Source: JBFWMG01 sp050251715
GTDB taxonomy: Bacteria > Desulfobacterota > Desulfovibrionia > Desulfovibrionales > Desulfovibrionaceae
Length of the DNA: 64,000 nt
Assembly: GCA_050251715.1 (NCBI GenBank)
Contig: JBFWMG010000018.1
Span: 4,010-68,009 of the forward strand
Direction: 5' to 3'
Every line of letters starts with the position of its first letter. The stretch's first letter is position 1. Below the pieces are notes generated by a model. It was given only the letters and a program-made list of their open reading frames with translations, was not told the origin of the DNA and ran no database searches. Positions 46,179 through 55,272 of this stretch are shown here, in pieces. The translations under genes and the position numbers were made by a program.

Positions 46179-46961
46179 TCAATCAACGGAAGATGCATAG
46201 ATAATACGGAATTCACCAAGATAGCGGGCAACCCAGGCAAAGGTCGGATCACCGTCCTCGTTCTCGATGACGCCATAGACCTTTTCCTTGAGCAACTCCG
46301 GCCAGGGCTGGTTCTTCAGGGACAGCGACGCGGGATCGTGCTTGCCGGTCCACAGGTAGTCCTCGCTGGTCATGATTATCAGCTCGTCGGGATTGGGACA
46401 GAACCTGACCAGCGGCGCAAGGTCGAAATGCACCACGATAAGCCCCGCCATGACGTTTTCCTTGAAAAACGGCTCGCCCAGATAGATCTCCGGGCCAAGG
46501 GGGGTCATTTCGTAGTGGGCGCGTATGCGGCGGTCCGTCCACGCGTCGCCATAGGCCAGCAACGGCGCGACATCCACCGGCTTGAGCGGCATCAGGGTCT
46601 TTCCGGCCAGCTCCGTGCCGTTGGTGTCCACCACCGTCACGCCGGAAATCCAGGGATAGGACGACGTCAGACCCTCGATCCAGGTGTCCTCGGGAAAGAT
46701 ATCCTTGTTGGCCATGTACCGGATGAGCGACTCCACCCACAGGTCCACGGGCATGATGAGGCGGGCGAGCTTTTGGTTCTCGTCCTCGATGTCATCGGTT
46801 TTCTTCAGATCGATCTTGGGATCGGGATTGACATATTCCCGGTAGAGCTGCTTGGTGTCGTCCCAGGTGCTCTCCCAGGCATTCTGCACGGTGGCGCAAC
46901 CTCCGGCAAGCAGCGTGCATGCCGCAAGAAAAGCGCACAACAAGCGGGTCGCTTGATTCAC
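46179..46961 (-). CDS. Lipoprotein with Cache-like sensory fold
   Basis: A 260-residue protein with a leader ending in the lipobox LAGGC (Cys22). Past a linker, residues about 95-215 run WISGVTVVDTNGTELAGKTLMP...FKENVMAGLIVVHFDL, a beta-rich pattern like periplasmic PAS/Cache ligand domains of chemoreceptors. It has no kinase or receptor domain, so it may be a stand-alone binding protein. The start is GTG at 46961, with AAGGGGA six bases upstream. It is followed by fbp. The ligand is unknown. Confidence 0.65.
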   Translation of the reverse strand: MNQATRLLCAFLAACTLLAGGCATVQNAWESTWDDTKQLYREYVNPDPKIDLKKTDDIEDENQKLARLIMPVDLWVESLIRYMANKDIFPEDTWIEGLTSSYPWISGVTVVDTNGTELAGKTLMPLKPVDVAPLLAYGDAWTDRRIRAHYEMTPLGPEIYLGEPFFKENVMAGLIVVHFDLAPLVRFCPNPDELIIMTSEDYLWTGKHDPASLSLKNQPWPELLKEKVYGVIENEDGDPTFAWVARYLGEFRIIYASSVD

Positions 46962-47028
46962 GTATAGTCCCCTTGGTCAGGCTTTTGAAAACAACATGCG
47001 GACCCGCCAGCGGCGTGTCCGCAGCCCG

Positions 47029-47050
47029 AAAAAATCCGGCCAGGCCGGAT
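47029..47050 (-). terminator. Rho-independent terminator after the TPR gene
   Basis: A 7-bp stem ATCCGGC / GCCGGAT (47034-47040 with 47044-47050), a three-base loop and six T on the minus strand. It separates the TPR gene from the lipoprotein gene. Confidence 0.85.
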
Positions 47051-47112
47051 AAGAACGCAACGCGGTCCGGCAATGGACCCGGCGGCGGATCGGCGTTGCG
47101 CCGTGTACGGCA

Positions 47113-48138
47113 TCACCCGGCGGCCCGAGCCTCCAACCGGCTGGCCAGCGCTTCCAGGGTGCTCATGAGCTTGGTCTTTCCCTTGAGCGCATCGGCCACA
47201 TCGTGCGGCCGGGTATCCGAAGCCGCCTTGTCGCCCGCATCCGGCTTTGCCAACCCGGACAGCTTGTCCGTGAGGCCCGCTATGCGCTGCGCCAGATCGT
47301 CGCGCCTGGGGCCGGGCTCGGCCGCGGCAAGCAATTCCTTATAAATATCAAGGGCGCCGCTGTAATCGCCCTGGTCTTCCAGCAGGACGGCCATGGTCCT
47401 GGTGCGCACGGAAATGCTTTCGTCGCCGTCATCCGCCTCGTCATCGACGTCGTCGTCCCGGCTCTCGTCCGCGCCCAGGATCGCTCCACCGCCGTCAATA
47501 TCCATGTCGTCCTCAAAGGCGGAAACGGGTACATCGTCCTCGTGGAAAGGCTGGGGCGCCTCGGAAAACGCAAAGGACGCACCGGCGTCGCCGCCGTCCT
47601 CTTCCGGCTCATCCTCGCCGCCGTCCTCCACGAATGCGGCGGCAACGGTCGCAGCCGCAACGCGGGTGGCAGCCATGTCCCTGGCGCCGGCAGCCGGGCG
47701 CGGACGCGCCACGGCATGCTCGGACGATTCGCCAAGCACGGCCTTGAGTCCCCGCTCCAGCACCTCGGCCCAGGTCACGTCGTTGCCCTGGAAGTGGGCG
47801 GCCAAAAATTGCACGGCGCAGGCGCAGTCGCGCTCGTCCTGGTCTTCGAGAATATCGGCCCACGTCTGCCAAAAACCGGGATACGCCCCCATGGTGTCGG
47901 CCAGGCGCTCCACATCGCGCACCACGCCGCCGTCGACCCCATGCACCGCAAGCACCAGTTCGATACACAAGAGCTTTGCTTCCAGGTGGTCGGGGTGGCG
48001 GTCGAGCCCCTGGCGCAGGATGGTCACCGCCTCGGCGGCGCGCCCGTCATCGGCGAGCATTTTGGCCAACGGAAAGAAGACCTTGGAGCCGGGTTCCAAC
48101 TCAAGGACTTCCTTGTACCAATCAATTTTCGTGTTCAT
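47113..48138 (-). CDS. TPR-containing protein of unknown function
   Basis: A 341-residue cytoplasmic protein. The N-terminal ~130 residues form tetratricopeptide-like helices (FFPLAKMLADDGRAAEAVTILRQGLDRHPDH), the middle ~100 residues are very acidic and probably disordered, and the C-terminus has another TPR-like unit (AVLLEDQGDYSGALDIYKELL). It overlaps the ftsB-like gene by 17 bases. CAGGAG lies nine bases before the ATG. No function is assigned; the context suggests the envelope or division. Confidence 0.7.
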   Translation of the reverse strand: MNTKIDWYKEVLELEPGSKVFFPLAKMLADDGRAAEAVTILRQGLDRHPDHLEAKLLCIELVLAVHGVDGGVVRDVERLADTMGAYPGFWQTWADILEDQDERDCACAVQFLAAHFQGNDVTWAEVLERGLKAVLGESSEHAVARPRPAAGARDMAATRVAAATVAAAFVEDGGEDEPEEDGGDAGASFAFSEAPQPFHEDDVPVSAFEDDMDIDGGGAILGADESRDDDVDDEADDGDESISVRTRTMAVLLEDQGDYSGALDIYKELLAAAEPGPRRDDLAQRIAGLTDKLSGLAKPDAGDKAASDTRPHDVADALKGKTKLMSTLEALASRLEARAAG

Positions 48139-48448
48139 CCTGACCGGCTCCTGGGCGCGCTTCTTGCTGCGTGTCGGGAAAAACGTAGAGGATTTCGTCC
48201 TGGTCCACGAAATTCATCTGCTGCCGAATCATCTTCTCTATGTATGGTCGGTCGGATTTCAGAAGGCGAATCTCCTTGCTGAGTTCCAGGCTGCGGTGCC
48301 GCAGCTCTTCAACCTGTGTTTCCAGCGCCGTATACTGGGCCTTGAGATCCCGGTACGCGAACACCCCTTCATCGCTGCACAAAAGCCGGAACACCAAAAA
48401 GAGGTTGAGGACAACCATGCCCCCTATGAACAATCGTCTCCATATCAT
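48122..48448 (-). CDS. FtsB/DivIC-like septum protein
   Basis: A 108-residue protein: one N-terminal membrane span (RRLFIGGMVVLNLFLVFRLL) then a coiled coil (YTALETQVEELRHRSLELSKEIRLLKSD) and a short C-terminal domain (IRQQMNFVDQDEILYVFPD). This is the bitopic layout of FtsB/DivIC, a divisome component working with FtsL and FtsQ. It starts nine bases after the coiled-coil gene and overlaps the TPR gene. The start has a weak ribosome site. Confidence 0.8.
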   Translation of the reverse strand: MIWRRLFIGGMVVLNLFLVFRLLCSDEGVFAYRDLKAQYTALETQVEELRHRSLELSKEIRLLKSDRPYIEKMIRQQMNFVDQDEILYVFPDTQQEARPGAGQDEHEN

Positions 48449-48457
48449 GCGATAGTC

Positions 48458-48733
48458 TTAGTGGAGCGCATTTTTTCCTTTCCCGCCGGGATACAGCAGG
48501 GACAACGGCCCACGCACCTCGTCAAGAAAGTTGGCCGTGGCCTTTTCTATGCGGGCCACATCGCTCTCTTCCAGATCCACATCCCCCACCCGGTTGATGA
48601 AGGATTTGATGAGCGAAAATTCGCTCATGAGCGTTTCCCCCAACTCCAAACGGTCCAGATCGCCTTCAAGGTCGAGGATCGTTTGCAGGCAGCTGGCCAA
48701 CCGGGCATGCAGGTTCGCGACATCGTCTCGCAT
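48458..48733 (-). CDS. Small helical coiled-coil protein, unknown
   Basis: A 91-residue acidic protein starting MRDDVANLHARLASCLQTILDLEGDLDRLELG, predicted all-helical with heptad-like spacing. GGAGGA lies seven bases before the ATG, making the shorter start likely. No membrane span or known domain. It sits between pgsA and the ftsB-like gene in an apparent operon; a role in the envelope is only guilt by association. Confidence 0.6.
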   Translation of the reverse strand: MRDDVANLHARLASCLQTILDLEGDLDRLELGETLMSEFSLIKSFINRVGDVDLEESDVARIEKATANFLDEVRGPLSLLYPGGKGKNALH

Positions 48734-48899
48734 GGCGTCCTCCGTCAACACGGGGCTACCCCCGGCTTGGGCGCCGTCCGGCACATCCGGAACGAGCTGC
48801 AACAGTGACGCGCCGTGACCCGCTTGCCAGCCGGAACACAGGGTTCCGTGCGGGCGCGGCCTGGTCCGCCGCATCCATCATTGCCCGGGCAGCGATGTC

Positions 48900-49451
48900 C
48901 TAGCGATCCTCGGGCAACCAGTTCCTATAGAATCCATACAGATAATTTGCCCCCGAAAGTACAGTCATCCCAAGGGCTATGTAAAGCATTATCTCTCCGG
49001 CGGGCACAGGATCGATGCCGAACCAGGGCTCGTGCAGGGTCAACGGCGCCACGGCCATGCTCTGCAACACGGTCTTCAGCTTGCCGAAACGGTCGGCCGC
49101 GATGACCTGACCCTTTTCCATGGCCGCGGCGCGCAGGCCCGTAACCATGAGTTCGCGCGCGATAATGACCACCGCCACCCATCCCGGCGCCCAGCCACGC
49201 TGCACCAGCATGATGAGCACCGAGCCGATGAGCACCTTGTCCGCCAGCGGGTCGAGAAATTTGCCGAAACTCGTGACCATGTTCCGCCGCCGGGCGATCT
49301 CGCCGTCCACAAGGTCGGTGACGGCCGCGATGAGAAAAAGCAGCGCCGCGAACAGGCAACTGATCCTGTTCGGGAAATGAAGCAAAAACACGATAACCGG
49401 AACCGAAAGGATACGGATAAGGGTTATCTTATTGGCAAGATTGAACATCAT
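48900..49451 (-). CDS. pgsA: CDP-diacylglycerol-glycerol-3-phosphate 3-phosphatidyltransferase
   Basis: A 183-residue integral membrane enzyme starting phosphatidylglycerol synthesis. The CDP-alcohol phosphotransferase signature is complete: DLVDGEIARRRNM...FGKFLDPLADK (D..DG..AR...G...D...D). Several membrane spans are visible. Two overlapping ATGs (49451, 49448) lie on the stop of the upstream transglycosylase, so translation is coupled. Length fits PgsA. Confidence 0.93.
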   Translation of the reverse strand: MMFNLANKITLIRILSVPVIVFLLHFPNRISCLFAALLFLIAAVTDLVDGEIARRRNMVTSFGKFLDPLADKVLIGSVLIMLVQRGWAPGWVAVVIIARELMVTGLRAAAMEKGQVIAADRFGKLKTVLQSMAVAPLTLHEPWFGIDPVPAGEIMLYIALGMTVLSGANYLYGFYRNWLPEDR

Positions 49452-50011
49452 TGAACCTTCATCCGCTTATACAGGGCAAGCACCTTGTACACGTAGTTGC
49501 GCGTTTCCTCGAAGGGAGGAATGCCGTTGTAGCGTTCGACCTGCTTGGGACCGGCGTTGTACGCCGCCAGCGCCAGGGACAGGCTGCCGAAGCGGTCCAT
49601 CATCTGGCGCAGATAGCGCACCCCGCCCTCGATGTTTTCGGCGGGGTCAAAGGAATTGCGGACCCCGAGATCCTTTTGGGTTTCGGGCATGATCTGCATC
49701 AGCCCCTCGGCTCCGGCCCTGGACACGGCCGTGGGCCTGAAACCCGACTCCACCTCGATGACCGCCTGCACCAGACGGTAATCGATGCCGTAGGCCTCGC
49801 TGTAGCGCCGCGCCAGCCGCTCGATCTCTCCCCGGTTCACGTCGGACCGGCCCCGAAAAACGGCGAACACGCCATAGCGCGGCGAGTCGGGCACATTGGT
49901 GAAGTGGAAAACGCCCTTCTGGTCCTGGTAGTAATAGAAGGTCGCATCCGCGAACGCCGCAATGGGGAACGCCAGCAGAAAGGCCAGCGAAAACATCGCG
50001 CCGCGCCACAT
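49448..50011 (-). CDS. Lytic transglycosylase with N-terminal DUF4124
   Basis: A 187-residue secreted muramidase-like enzyme: signal peptide (AMFSLAFLLAFPIAAFADA), a short DUF4124-type segment (YYYQDQKGVFHFTNVP), and an SLT domain with catalytic Glu in VQAVIEVESGF, GLMQIMPET and AAYNAG. It cleaves peptidoglycan with formation of anhydro-muramic acid. The start at 50011 has GAGGA nine bases upstream; an ATG eight codons earlier is possible. It heads the pgsA operon. Confidence 0.88.
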   Translation of the reverse strand: MWRGAMFSLAFLLAFPIAAFADATFYYYQDQKGVFHFTNVPDSPRYGVFAVFRGRSDVNRGEIERLARRYSEAYGIDYRLVQAVIEVESGFRPTAVSRAGAEGLMQIMPETQKDLGVRNSFDPAENIEGGVRYLRQMMDRFGSLSLALAAYNAGPKQVERYNGIPPFEETRNYVYKVLALYKRMKVQ

Positions 50012-50128
50012 GCCCACCGTTCCTCTCATTCGCATCCTTGCCCTTTGCCCTTTGCGGTCACGTCAACAACCCGTCACACCAGCAACCCGGAACCCACACC
50101 CGCCAGGCCATGCGCGGCTGCGGCTTGA

Positions 50129-50157
50129 GCCCGTGCGCCCGCCTGGGGCGCACGGGC
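50129..50157. other. Strong 11-bp hairpin in the mrp-transglycosylase gap
   Basis: GCCCGTGCGCC (50129-50139) pairs perfectly with GGCGCACGGGC (50147-50157). No T run follows on either strand, so it is not a classical terminator. Confidence 0.5.
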
Positions 50158-50200
50158 ATAACCACTCGTTTCCCAAAAGGCGCTACCTTGCGGCACCCAC

Positions 50201-50306
50201 TAGAGCATCTTGACTTTGAAAAAGACGCGATGCTCTTATGCCTTTTTGTTGAAATAATGCTTCATTATTCCAACGCCTCGCATTGTTTCAATGCTAGCAT
50301 GCACTA
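50201..50306 (+). repeat. Dispersed palindromic element, copy D
   Basis: A 106-bp copy in the same orientation as copy C: TAGAGCATC at the left end, the GTTGAAATAATG stem (one mismatch), CATTGTTTCAATG and GCACTA at the right end. The right end CTA is the mrp stop codon TAG on the minus strand. Confidence 0.9.
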
Positions 50307-51206
50307 GGCGTGGATGGTGGCCGCCGCCTCAAGGCTCGATGTCGCGGCCTTGGCAACCGCCGAGGCGACCGCGAGGAACGCCTCCTTGGCCGGGGTCTGC
50401 TCGTCCAGCAACACCACGGGCCTGCCCAGATCGCCGGCCACGACAGTGGCGGGATCGAGGGGCACCGCGCCCAGGAAGTCCAGGCCGTACTTTTCGGCCA
50501 GATCGCGCCCGCCGCCCTTCTTGAACAGGGATATCTCGCCCTGGCAGTGGGGGCAGATGAGGCCGCTCATGTTTTCCACCACGCCCAGCACGTTGGCCTG
50601 GGCATATTGAAGGAAATTGATGGCCTTGCGCACGTCGGCCAGGGAAATCTCCTGCGGGGTGGTCACGATCACGCACAGGGAGTCCGGAATGGTCTTGAGC
50701 ACGGTCATGTGCTCGTCGCCGGTGCCGGGAGGCGAGTCGATGACCAGGAAGTCGAGGTCGCCCCAATTCACGTCGGACACGAACTGGCGGATGGCCGAAT
50801 GCTTCATGGGGCCGCGCCACAGCACGGCCTGGTTCTTGTCCTTGAGAAGCGAATCCATGGAAATGACGGAGAGGGTGTCGCTGTAGGCCACGGGGCGCAG
50901 CAGGTTGCCCTTGTCGGATTCCACGCCCGCACCATGCAGGCCCAGCAGATTGGGCACGCTGGGGCCGTGGATGTCCACATCCATCAGGCCGACCTTGTAG
51001 CCGCTCACGGACAGGGCCGCCGCGATGTTCACGGCCACCGAGCTCTTGCCCACCCCGCCCTTGCCGCTCATGACGAAAATTTTGTATTTGATGCGCGCAA
51101 GCGTTGAGGAAATCAACTGATCCTGAAGCTGCGTCTTGGCACTTTTTTCATCCTTGCCGTCCGCGCCGTTCTTGGCGGAGGGACAGGTACTGCAAGAGGA
51201 ACTCAT
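50304..51206 (-). CDS. mrp: Mrp/ApbC-type iron-sulfur carrier ATPase
   Basis: A 300-residue P-loop ATPase with the deviant Walker A GKGGVGKSS, DVDIHGPSVPNLLG, and the C-terminal CPHC motif that can ligate a [4Fe-4S] cluster; the N-terminus also has CSTCPS. It likely carries Fe-S clusters to target enzymes. AAGGAG precedes the ATG. It is the last gene of a pcm-yqaA-mrp run, and its stop codon lies within repeat copy D. Confidence 0.9.
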   Translation of the reverse strand: MSSSCSTCPSAKNGADGKDEKSAKTQLQDQLISSTLARIKYKIFVMSGKGGVGKSSVAVNIAAALSVSGYKVGLMDVDIHGPSVPNLLGLHGAGVESDKGNLLRPVAYSDTLSVISMDSLLKDKNQAVLWRGPMKHSAIRQFVSDVNWGDLDFLVIDSPPGTGDEHMTVLKTIPDSLCVIVTTPQEISLADVRKAINFLQYAQANVLGVVENMSGLICPHCQGEISLFKKGGGRDLAEKYGLDFLGAVPLDPATVVAGDLGRPVVLLDEQTPAKEAFLAVASAVAKAATSSLEAAATIHA

Positions 51207-51248
51207 ATCCTTCTCCTTCTCTGGCAGGAAGTATAGTCTTTTCCCCGC

Positions 51249-51836
51249 CTAATGCAAATACTTGAGGGCCACGAAGCCGATCACGACCAGAGCGGCCGTG
51301 GCCAAAGCCACCAGGTCGAACCGTTTTTCCAGAAAAAACCGTACCTTTTCACCAAACAACCAGATGAGACCCGCGATGCAGAAAAAGCGCACGCCCCGCG
51401 CCAGCGTGGAGGCGACCATGAAGACCAGGAAATCGATCTTGAACGCCCCGGCCGTGAGCGTGCACAGCTTGTACGGAATGGGCGTGAGCCCCGCCACGGC
51501 CACGGCCCAGGCGCTATAGGCATCGTACCATTCCTTGACGAGCCCGTATTTGTCCATCAGACCGTAAAACCGGACAATGGGCATGCCCAGGGTCTCCATG
51601 AAGAAGTATCCCACCGCATACCCGGCCATGCCGCCGAGCACCGAGCAGCCGAGGCACAGCCCGGCCAGCCGGAAGGCGCGTTCGCGCCGCGCCAGGGCCA
51701 TGGGAATGAGCAACAGATCCGGCGGCACCGGAAAAAAGATGGATTCGGTGAACGCCACCAGCGCAAGCACCCTGCCCGCGCCCTTGGTCGCGGCAACGGC
51801 CCACAGCCGGTCCATCCATGATTTGAACAGCTTCAT
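51249..51836 (-). CDS. YqaA/DedA-family membrane protein
   Basis: A 195-residue inner-membrane protein of the VTT/SNARE-associated superfamily, with about four to five membrane segments. Visible are FTESIFFPVPPDLLLIPMAL, GYAVGYFF and GLTPIPYKLCTLTAGAF, diagnostic for YqaA-type proteins. Related DedA proteins help recycle undecaprenyl phosphate or maintain lipid asymmetry; function here is unproven. The ribosome site is weak, consistent with coupling to pcm 24 bases upstream. Confidence 0.82.
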   Translation of the reverse strand: MKLFKSWMDRLWAVAATKGAGRVLALVAFTESIFFPVPPDLLLIPMALARRERAFRLAGLCLGCSVLGGMAGYAVGYFFMETLGMPIVRFYGLMDKYGLVKEWYDAYSAWAVAVAGLTPIPYKLCTLTAGAFKIDFLVFMVASTLARGVRFFCIAGLIWLFGEKVRFFLEKRFDLVALATAALVVIGFVALKYLH

Positions 51837-51860
51837 ATCCGTTGCGCGCTCCGCGTTGCG

Positions 51861-52505
51861 CTACCAGCCGTGCGCGCCCACAAGATCCACAAAGGCCACG
51901 CCATCCCGCCTGTCGTGGCTGACGCGCCCCTGCTCCTTGCGTACGATGACCAGTTCCTGGCTGCGCTTGGCCTTGCCCACGGGAATGACCAGAATGCCGG
52001 GGTCGGCCAGCTGCTCCACCAGGGGTTCCGGCACCTCGGGCCCACCCGCCGTGACGATGATGCGGTCAAAGGGCGCGGCCTCGGGCCAGCCCAGGGTGCC
52101 GTCGTCCAGCTTGGGGTAGATGCCGAAAAATTTCATACGGGTCAACCGCTTGCGCGTTTCGAGATAGATTTCCTTGATCCGCTCCACCGTGTACACCTCA
52201 AGCCCCATGGTGGCCAGCACGGCGGCCTGGTAGCCGGATCCCATGCCGATTTCCAGCACGCGCATGCCCGGCTTGCATTGCAAAAGCTCGCTCATGAGCG
52301 CCACGACATACGGTTGGGAGATGGTCTGTCCCTGGCCAATGGGCAGTGGATGGTCGGCGTAGGCCTGGTCGAAAAGCGCTTCCTGCACAAAGAGATGCCG
52401 CTTGACCGCACGCATGGCGGCAAGCACCTGCGGATCGCGGATGCCCCGGCTCTCCAGCTGCTCGCGCACCATCCTCTCCCTGATACGTACCGGGTCCGGT
52501 CTCAA
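51861..52505 (-). CDS. pcm: Protein-L-isoaspartate O-methyltransferase
   Basis: A 214-residue SAM-dependent repair enzyme that methylates isoaspartyl residues in damaged proteins. Visible are IGQGQTISQPYVVALM, the SAM site LEIGMGSGYQAAVLA, and VTAGGPEVPEPLVEQL. The start is TTG at 52505, with AAGGAG ten bases upstream; an ATG 12 codons later has GGGAG nearby and is an alternative. It heads a run with the YqaA protein and mrp. Confidence 0.93.
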   Translation of the reverse strand: MRPDPVRIRERMVREQLESRGIRDPQVLAAMRAVKRHLFVQEALFDQAYADHPLPIGQGQTISQPYVVALMSELLQCKPGMRVLEIGMGSGYQAAVLATMGLEVYTVERIKEIYLETRKRLTRMKFFGIYPKLDDGTLGWPEAAPFDRIIVTAGGPEVPEPLVEQLADPGILVIPVGKAKRSQELVIVRKEQGRVSHDRRDGVAFVDLVGAHGW

Positions 52506-52720
52506 CGACGCGTTTCTCCTTATGTCGGCATGGCGGCCAATGGCCGCTTGTGGGGGGATGAAGAGCAGATTTCAAGCCCCAAGTCAACCAAACAACCCTG
52601 GGCACAGGTCCATGCCAGGCAGGGGGGCCGGACATCGCCCGGAATCGCCGCATGCCCGCCTTGACACGCCCCCGTGCATGGAGGATTATCCCATAAACCC
52701 GTCTAAAGGGAGAACACACG

Positions 52721-53143
52721 ATGCAAGTCAAGGATCTCATGACCGCTGAAGTCTTCACGCTCAAGGAGAGCGACTCCCTCAAGGCGGCCCGCTCCCTCAT
52801 GTCGCTGGCGCGGATCCGGCATATTCCCATTGTGGACGAACGGCACGCGTTCCTGGGACTGGTCACCCACCGGGACATCCTGGAGGCCACCATCTCCAAG
52901 TTCGCCGATGTGGACCACGAAACCCAGGACGCCATCGACGCGGGCATTCCCATCCGGCAGATCATGCGCTCCGACGCCACCTGCGTGCAGCCCGACGCCG
53001 CGGTGCGCGACGCGGCCCAGATACTGCTGGACCACAAGTACGGCTGCCTGCCCGTGGTGGAGGACGGCATCCTGTGCGGCATCATCACCGAAGCCGACTT
53101 TCTGAGACTGGCCATCACCCTCATGGAGGCGCTGGAGTCCTGA
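52721..53143 (+). CDS. CBS-domain pair protein
   Basis: A 140-residue protein of two CBS motifs: KDLMTAEVFTLKESDSLKAARSLM and RQIMRSDATCVQPDAAVRDAAQILLDHKYGCLPVV. It resembles the CBS protein at 20336 in size and layout. AAGGGAG lies eight bases before the ATG. It is monocistronic and divergent from pcm. It is followed at once by a tandem repeat array, as is the other CBS gene. The ligand and partner are unknown. Confidence 0.87.
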   Translation: MQVKDLMTAEVFTLKESDSLKAARSLMSLARIRHIPIVDERHAFLGLVTHRDILEATISKFADVDHETQDAIDAGIPIRQIMRSDATCVQPDAAVRDAAQILLDHKYGCLPVVEDGILCGIITEADFLRLAITLMEALES

Positions 53144-53149
53144 TCCGGC

Positions 53150-53265
53150 GGCCCCTGGCGCGGCATCTGACGCGGCCCCTGGCGCGGCATCTGACGCGGC
53201 CCCTGGCGCGGCATCTGACGCGGCATCTGGCGCGATAGCTAAAGCGGCCCCTGGCGCGCGGTGCG
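53150..53265 (+). repeat. GC-rich tandem array, 24-bp unit
   Basis: Three perfect units GGCCCCTGGCGCGGCATCTG+ACGC at 53150-53221, then degenerate units to about 53265. It begins six bases after the CBS-gene stop. The remaining gap to 53566 has no recognised gene. Confidence 0.85.
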
Positions 53266-53566
53266 AACCACTGGTCCAATGCATGGAACCCCATGCGTTG
53301 GACCTTTTTGACGGCATCCAGGGGGGCAACCAGGGCACGAACCGGGTTGCGAATCGAGGCGCAGCCAGCGCGGGGGCGTCATCCTCTGCCACACGATCGC
53401 CGTGCGCCAACCGCACGCCCGCACAACACGGCGGCCAGCCGCCCCTGTCCTTTCCCAACGACTTTTGCTATGGTCTGCCCGGTTTCACGCGGCGCATCCG
53501 CGTCCATTCGTTTCACCCGCCCGCCGGGCCATTCCCGCGAGCGGCCAGCCACAAAGGGGTACTGTT

Positions 53567-54898
53567 TTGAGCAACGGTCAGATGTCCGGCGGCGAAGGAT
53601 CCGGGAAGAGCTACATCCTCTCCTTTTTCACCATTCTCATCCTGCTGGCCCTGGGTGCGGTGGTCTTTCTCTATTACAAGGACACCGATCCGCCCAACGC
53701 CACACTGACGCCCGATGCCAGCCACGTGGGCAAGGGCACCTCGTTCTCCCTTGCGGTCGCCGACGAGGGCGCGGGCATCGCCTCGATAACCGTATACGCC
53801 GTGCGCCGCGAGAGCAGAACGCCGCTCCTGGAAAAATCCTATGCCATGCCCGTGCCCCAGGCCACGGAAACCTTCACGCTGGAATCCACCAAGCTCTCCG
53901 ACGGCTCCTTTGATATCGAAGTGACGGCCAAGGATGCCTCGTACTACCATTTCCTCAAGGGAAACAAGGTGGATATCGCCCGGACATACACCCTGGACAC
54001 CCGCGCGCCCGTCATCTCGGTGTCCAGCGGCACGCACAACATCAAACGCGGCGGCACGGCTCTGGTGGCCTACACCCTCAACGAAGACGCCGCCACGACC
54101 GGCGTGGCCGTGGGCGATCTCTTCTTCCCCGGCTACAAGCAGGCCGATGGCCGCTATCTCTGCTTTTTCGCCTATCCCTATTTCATGGACCAAGATACCT
54201 ATCACCCCGTGCTCACGGCCACGGACGCGGCAGGCAACGAGCGCAAGGCCGGTTTCCACTACAACCTGCTGCACAACACGTTCCGCACCGACACCATCAA
54301 CCTGCCCGACTCCTTCCTCAACGCAAAAATGGTTGATTTTGAAAAGGATTTCCCTGGAGACATGACGCCTCTCAACCGTTTTCTCCTGGTCAACCGCGAT
54401 CTGCGCGCCGCCAACCGCGCCGCGCTCATGGGCATTGGCCGCACAACCGCCCCCACCATGCTCTGGCAAGGCGCATTCGAACGCATGAAAGGCGCGCCGC
54501 GCGCCGGATTCGGCGACCACCGCACCTATGTCTACAACGGCAACGCCGTGGACGAGCAGGACCATCTGGGCATGGACCTCGCCTCGCTGCAAGCCTATCC
54601 GGTGCCCGCCGGCAACGCGGGAACCGTGGTCTTTGCGGGCAACATGGGCATCTATGGCAACGTGGTCATCCTCGACCACGGCCTGGGCCTGCAAAGCCTC
54701 TATGCCCACCTCTCCAGCTTTGCCGTGGCCGAAGGCGCAAGCGTGGCCAGGGGCCAGGTCATCGGCAACACGGGCAGCACCGGCCTTGCGGGCGGCGACC
54801 ACCTGCACTTCGGCATGCTGGTCAGCGGCCAGCCCGTGCAACCCCTGGAATGGTGGGACGAGCGCTGGATAGCGCACAACATCAAGGACAAGCTGTAG
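53567..54898 (+). CDS. Membrane-anchored M23-family peptidase with Ig-like N-terminus
   Basis: A 443-residue protein: one N-terminal membrane span (LSFFTILILLALGAVVFLYY, about 15-37), a periplasmic beta-sandwich-like region with repeated Ig-style strands (about 40-230), and a C-terminal M23 domain with HLGMDLAS (HxxxD) and HLHFGM (HxH). It probably cuts peptidoglycan peptides. The start is TTG at 53567, with AAAGGGG seven bases upstream; an ATG five codons later lacks one. A lone gene, convergent with birA. It is larger than the lipoprotein peptidase at 2153 and differs in its anchor. Confidence 0.85.
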   Translation: MSNGQMSGGEGSGKSYILSFFTILILLALGAVVFLYYKDTDPPNATLTPDASHVGKGTSFSLAVADEGAGIASITVYAVRRESRTPLLEKSYAMPVPQATETFTLESTKLSDGSFDIEVTAKDASYYHFLKGNKVDIARTYTLDTRAPVISVSSGTHNIKRGGTALVAYTLNEDAATTGVAVGDLFFPGYKQADGRYLCFFAYPYFMDQDTYHPVLTATDAAGNERKAGFHYNLLHNTFRTDTINLPDSFLNAKMVDFEKDFPGDMTPLNRFLLVNRDLRAANRAALMGIGRTTAPTMLWQGAFERMKGAPRAGFGDHRTYVYNGNAVDEQDHLGMDLASLQAYPVPAGNAGTVVFAGNMGIYGNVVILDHGLGLQSLYAHLSSFAVAEGASVARGQVIGNTGSTGLAGGDHLHFGMLVSGQPVQPLEWWDERWIAHNIKDKL

Positions 54899-55272
54899 GC
54901 GCCTGCCGCCCCGCACCGGGACAGCCAAAGACGAATCCCATCCCCCTTCGCGCCGCGCATGCGTGCGGCGCGACAGGGGGGAACAGCCCCGGCCACACGG
55001 CGGCGCGGCCGCACCGCCCCGTGCCTCCGCCCGTGACAAGACGCCCTGCCGGGCGCGCCGTTTCCTTAAAGTGATTGTTTAAAGGAACCGCATCCAACAG
55101 GTTGCGTTCCCCCGCACGCGGCCTGCGGTCTGGAACAGGTGAGGACACGGAGACATGGCGCGGGGCATGCGCCGCGCGCCCGTATCCCGGAAACCGCACG
55201 GGGAGACGCCCTGCCCGCCGCGTTGCCTTGCCGCAGCGCCAGCACGGAAAAACGTTCAAGGAAAGGGTGAGG
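54899..55272. other. Gap between convergent genes, with hairpins
   Basis: A 374-base gap. A 9-bp stem TCGCGCCGC / GCGGCGCGA (54948-54972) lies 50 bases after the peptidase stop, and a second inverted repeat TTCCTTAAA / TTTAAAGGAA is at about 55065-55088. Neither has a T run typical of a terminator, although either could end one transcript. No gene is seen. Confidence 0.45.

Noticed and set aside
53150..53458. A minus-strand frame giving a repeated Ala/Pro/Asp peptide through the 24-bp array
   Set aside because: The 24-bp unit is divisible by three, so any frame stays open. The frame is antisense to the CBS gene and lacks a ribosome site.
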